The position numbers and the translations under genes were made by a program. This document shows, piece by piece, positions 63,315 through 64,000 of a stretch of 64,000 nt of DNA. The DNA comes from Acholeplasmataceae bacterium UBA5769 (lineage in GTDB: Bacteria > Bacillota_I > Bacilli_A > Acholeplasmatales > Acholeplasmataceae). The notes below the pieces were generated by a model that was not told where the DNA came from, searched no databases, and saw nothing but the letters and a program-made list of their open reading frames with translations. The stretch is from positions 55,831 through 119,830 of the forward strand of contig DIER01000013.1 in NCBI GenBank assembly GCA_002418725.1, written 5' to 3'. The first letter of the stretch is position 1. Every line of letters begins with the position of its first letter.

Positions 63315-63966
63315 GTTGATCTCTCCTTTGGTTGACGATATCGACACCATTCGATGTCCCGATGCGGGTAGCCCCTACTTCAATCATCTTCAGCGCATCT
63401 TCATACGTGCGAACACCACCGCTTGCCTTCACTTCAGCTCTATTCCCTACGGTTTCTTTCATGAGTTTAACGTCTTCAATACGCGCACCATAGGTGCCAA
63501 ATCCTGTTGATGTTTTCACGAAATGTGCACCAGCACTCACCGCAATCTTAGAACCTTCTACGATTTCTTCTGCGGTTAAATAGCATGTTTCTAAAATCAC
63601 TTTAACGGTACGTCCAGCACCTGCTTTGACGACACCTTCAATATCTTTTTTCACGAGATCATACTGTTTTGACTTTAAAGCCCAAACATTGATCACCATA
63701 TCAAGTTCATCGGCACCATCTTTAACCGCTTGCACGGCTTCACATGCTTTCACCTCTGGCTGGTGTGTCCCATGAGGAAATCCAATGACCGTACAGACAA
63801 GGACATCGGTTGCTGAAAGTGCTTTTTTTGCGTGGTTTACCCAAATAGGGTTCACGCACACACTCTTGAAATCATAGACTTTTGCTTCATCAATGAGCTT
63901 TTGGATTTGCTCTGCTGAAACGCTTGCGCCTAGTTTCGTATGATCAATCATTTTATTTAGTTTCAT
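63292..63966 (-). CDS. deoC: deoxyribose-phosphate aldolase DeoC
   Basis: 224 residues. The Schiff-base region has FVKTSTGFGTYGA, the proton-relay Asp and Lys lie in DELDMVINVWALKS, and VKVILETCYLT is typical. It splits deoxyribose-5-phosphate into acetaldehyde and glyceraldehyde-3-phosphate. Its C-terminal tail (NQRRDQHDSNTSY) reads through the deoD start. First gene of the four-gene operon visible at the edge; SD aggaag. Confidence 0.95.
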   Translation of the reverse strand: MKLNKMIDHTKLGASVSAEQIQKLIDEAKVYDFKSVCVNPIWVNHAKKALSATDVLVCTVIGFPHGTHQPEVKACEAVQAVKDGADELDMVINVWALKSKQYDLVKKDIEGVVKAGAGRTVKVILETCYLTAEEIVEGSKIAVSAGAHFVKTSTGFGTYGARIEDVKLMKETVGNRAEVKASGGVRTYEDALKMIEVGATRIGTSNGVDIVNQRRDQHDSNTSY

Positions 63967-64000
63967 AATATAAAACTTCCTAATATATATATGTAGTCCT

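Noticed and set aside
1..64000. CRISPR arrays, insertion sequences, tRNA or rRNA genes
   Set aside because: None seen by reading both strands; no regularly spaced repeats, no transposase motifs and no tRNA-like T-loop sequences in gaps.

Overview
The window looks like a stretch of an AT-rich, low-GC Gram-positive-derived genome, most likely a cell-wall-less Mollicute of the Acholeplasma type. Proteins resemble Bacillus-like orthologues. TGA acts as a stop (for example in ssb at 59594-59596), so the Mycoplasma UGA=Trp code is excluded. Secreted proteins are mostly lipoproteins, RNase P RNA is type B, and no peptidoglycan gene is seen. The placement is inference; Izemoplasma-, Haloplasma- or Erysipelotrichia-like bacteria remain possible. 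Most genes right of 11.4 kb lie on the minus strand, so the replication origin probably lies beyond the right edge.

Region by region. 1-8.6 kb (plus): a branched-chain amino-acid-type ABC transporter (livH partial, livM, livG, livF, livK) followed by an acyl-CoA:carboxylate CoA-transferase and two alpha/beta hydrolases, ending at a strong terminator. LivG carries a ~215-residue coiled-coil extension and LivK carries two Ig-like modules. 8.6-9.75 kb: a 1.1 kb gap with no intact recognisable gene. It holds long inverted repeats, a 33-bp alternating purine-pyrimidine tract, a broken reading frame and an intrinsic terminator. 9.75-17.7 kb: asparaginase, a membrane protein, then the minus operon hemW-xerD-deoB-coiled-coil protein, and lepA. 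17.8-24.5 kb: a lipoprotein and a cation-handling cluster. In it two paralogous CaCA exchangers flank two paralogous CNNM/CorC-type proteins; one exchanger has a yybP-ykoY (Mn2+) riboswitch and the CorC pair has an unidentified terminator-bearing leader. 24.5-37 kb: rnpB, pnp, rpsO, darA (c-di-AMP receptor), ribF, truB, trxA, mutS2, rnhC. 33.4-40.8 kb: a nine-gene T-box operon (GNAT-hisS-aspS-msrA-dCMP deaminase-YlbL-like-membrane protein-lspA-rluD-like). 40.8-50.9 kb: dtd, rel, apt, rarA, RNase J, recU, TPP-riboswitch thiT, and an SPFH/NfeD membrane module. 51-64 kb: nucleoside salvage (pdp, deoD, deoC), pepV-thyA-folA-plsC, a PadR-DUF1700-DUF4097 envelope-stress module, ssb, and an M16 peptidase pair.

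The genes form dense operons with 1-30 bp overlaps. Many intrinsic terminators contain the stop codon of the gene they end, and many promoters use an extended -10 (TGnTATAAT). RNA-based control is prominent: Mn2+ riboswitch, TPP riboswitch, T-box, an orphan leader and a possible S15 leader. The best candidates for something undescribed are the LivG coiled-coil fusion, the orphan CorC leader and the 8.6-9.75 kb structured gap.
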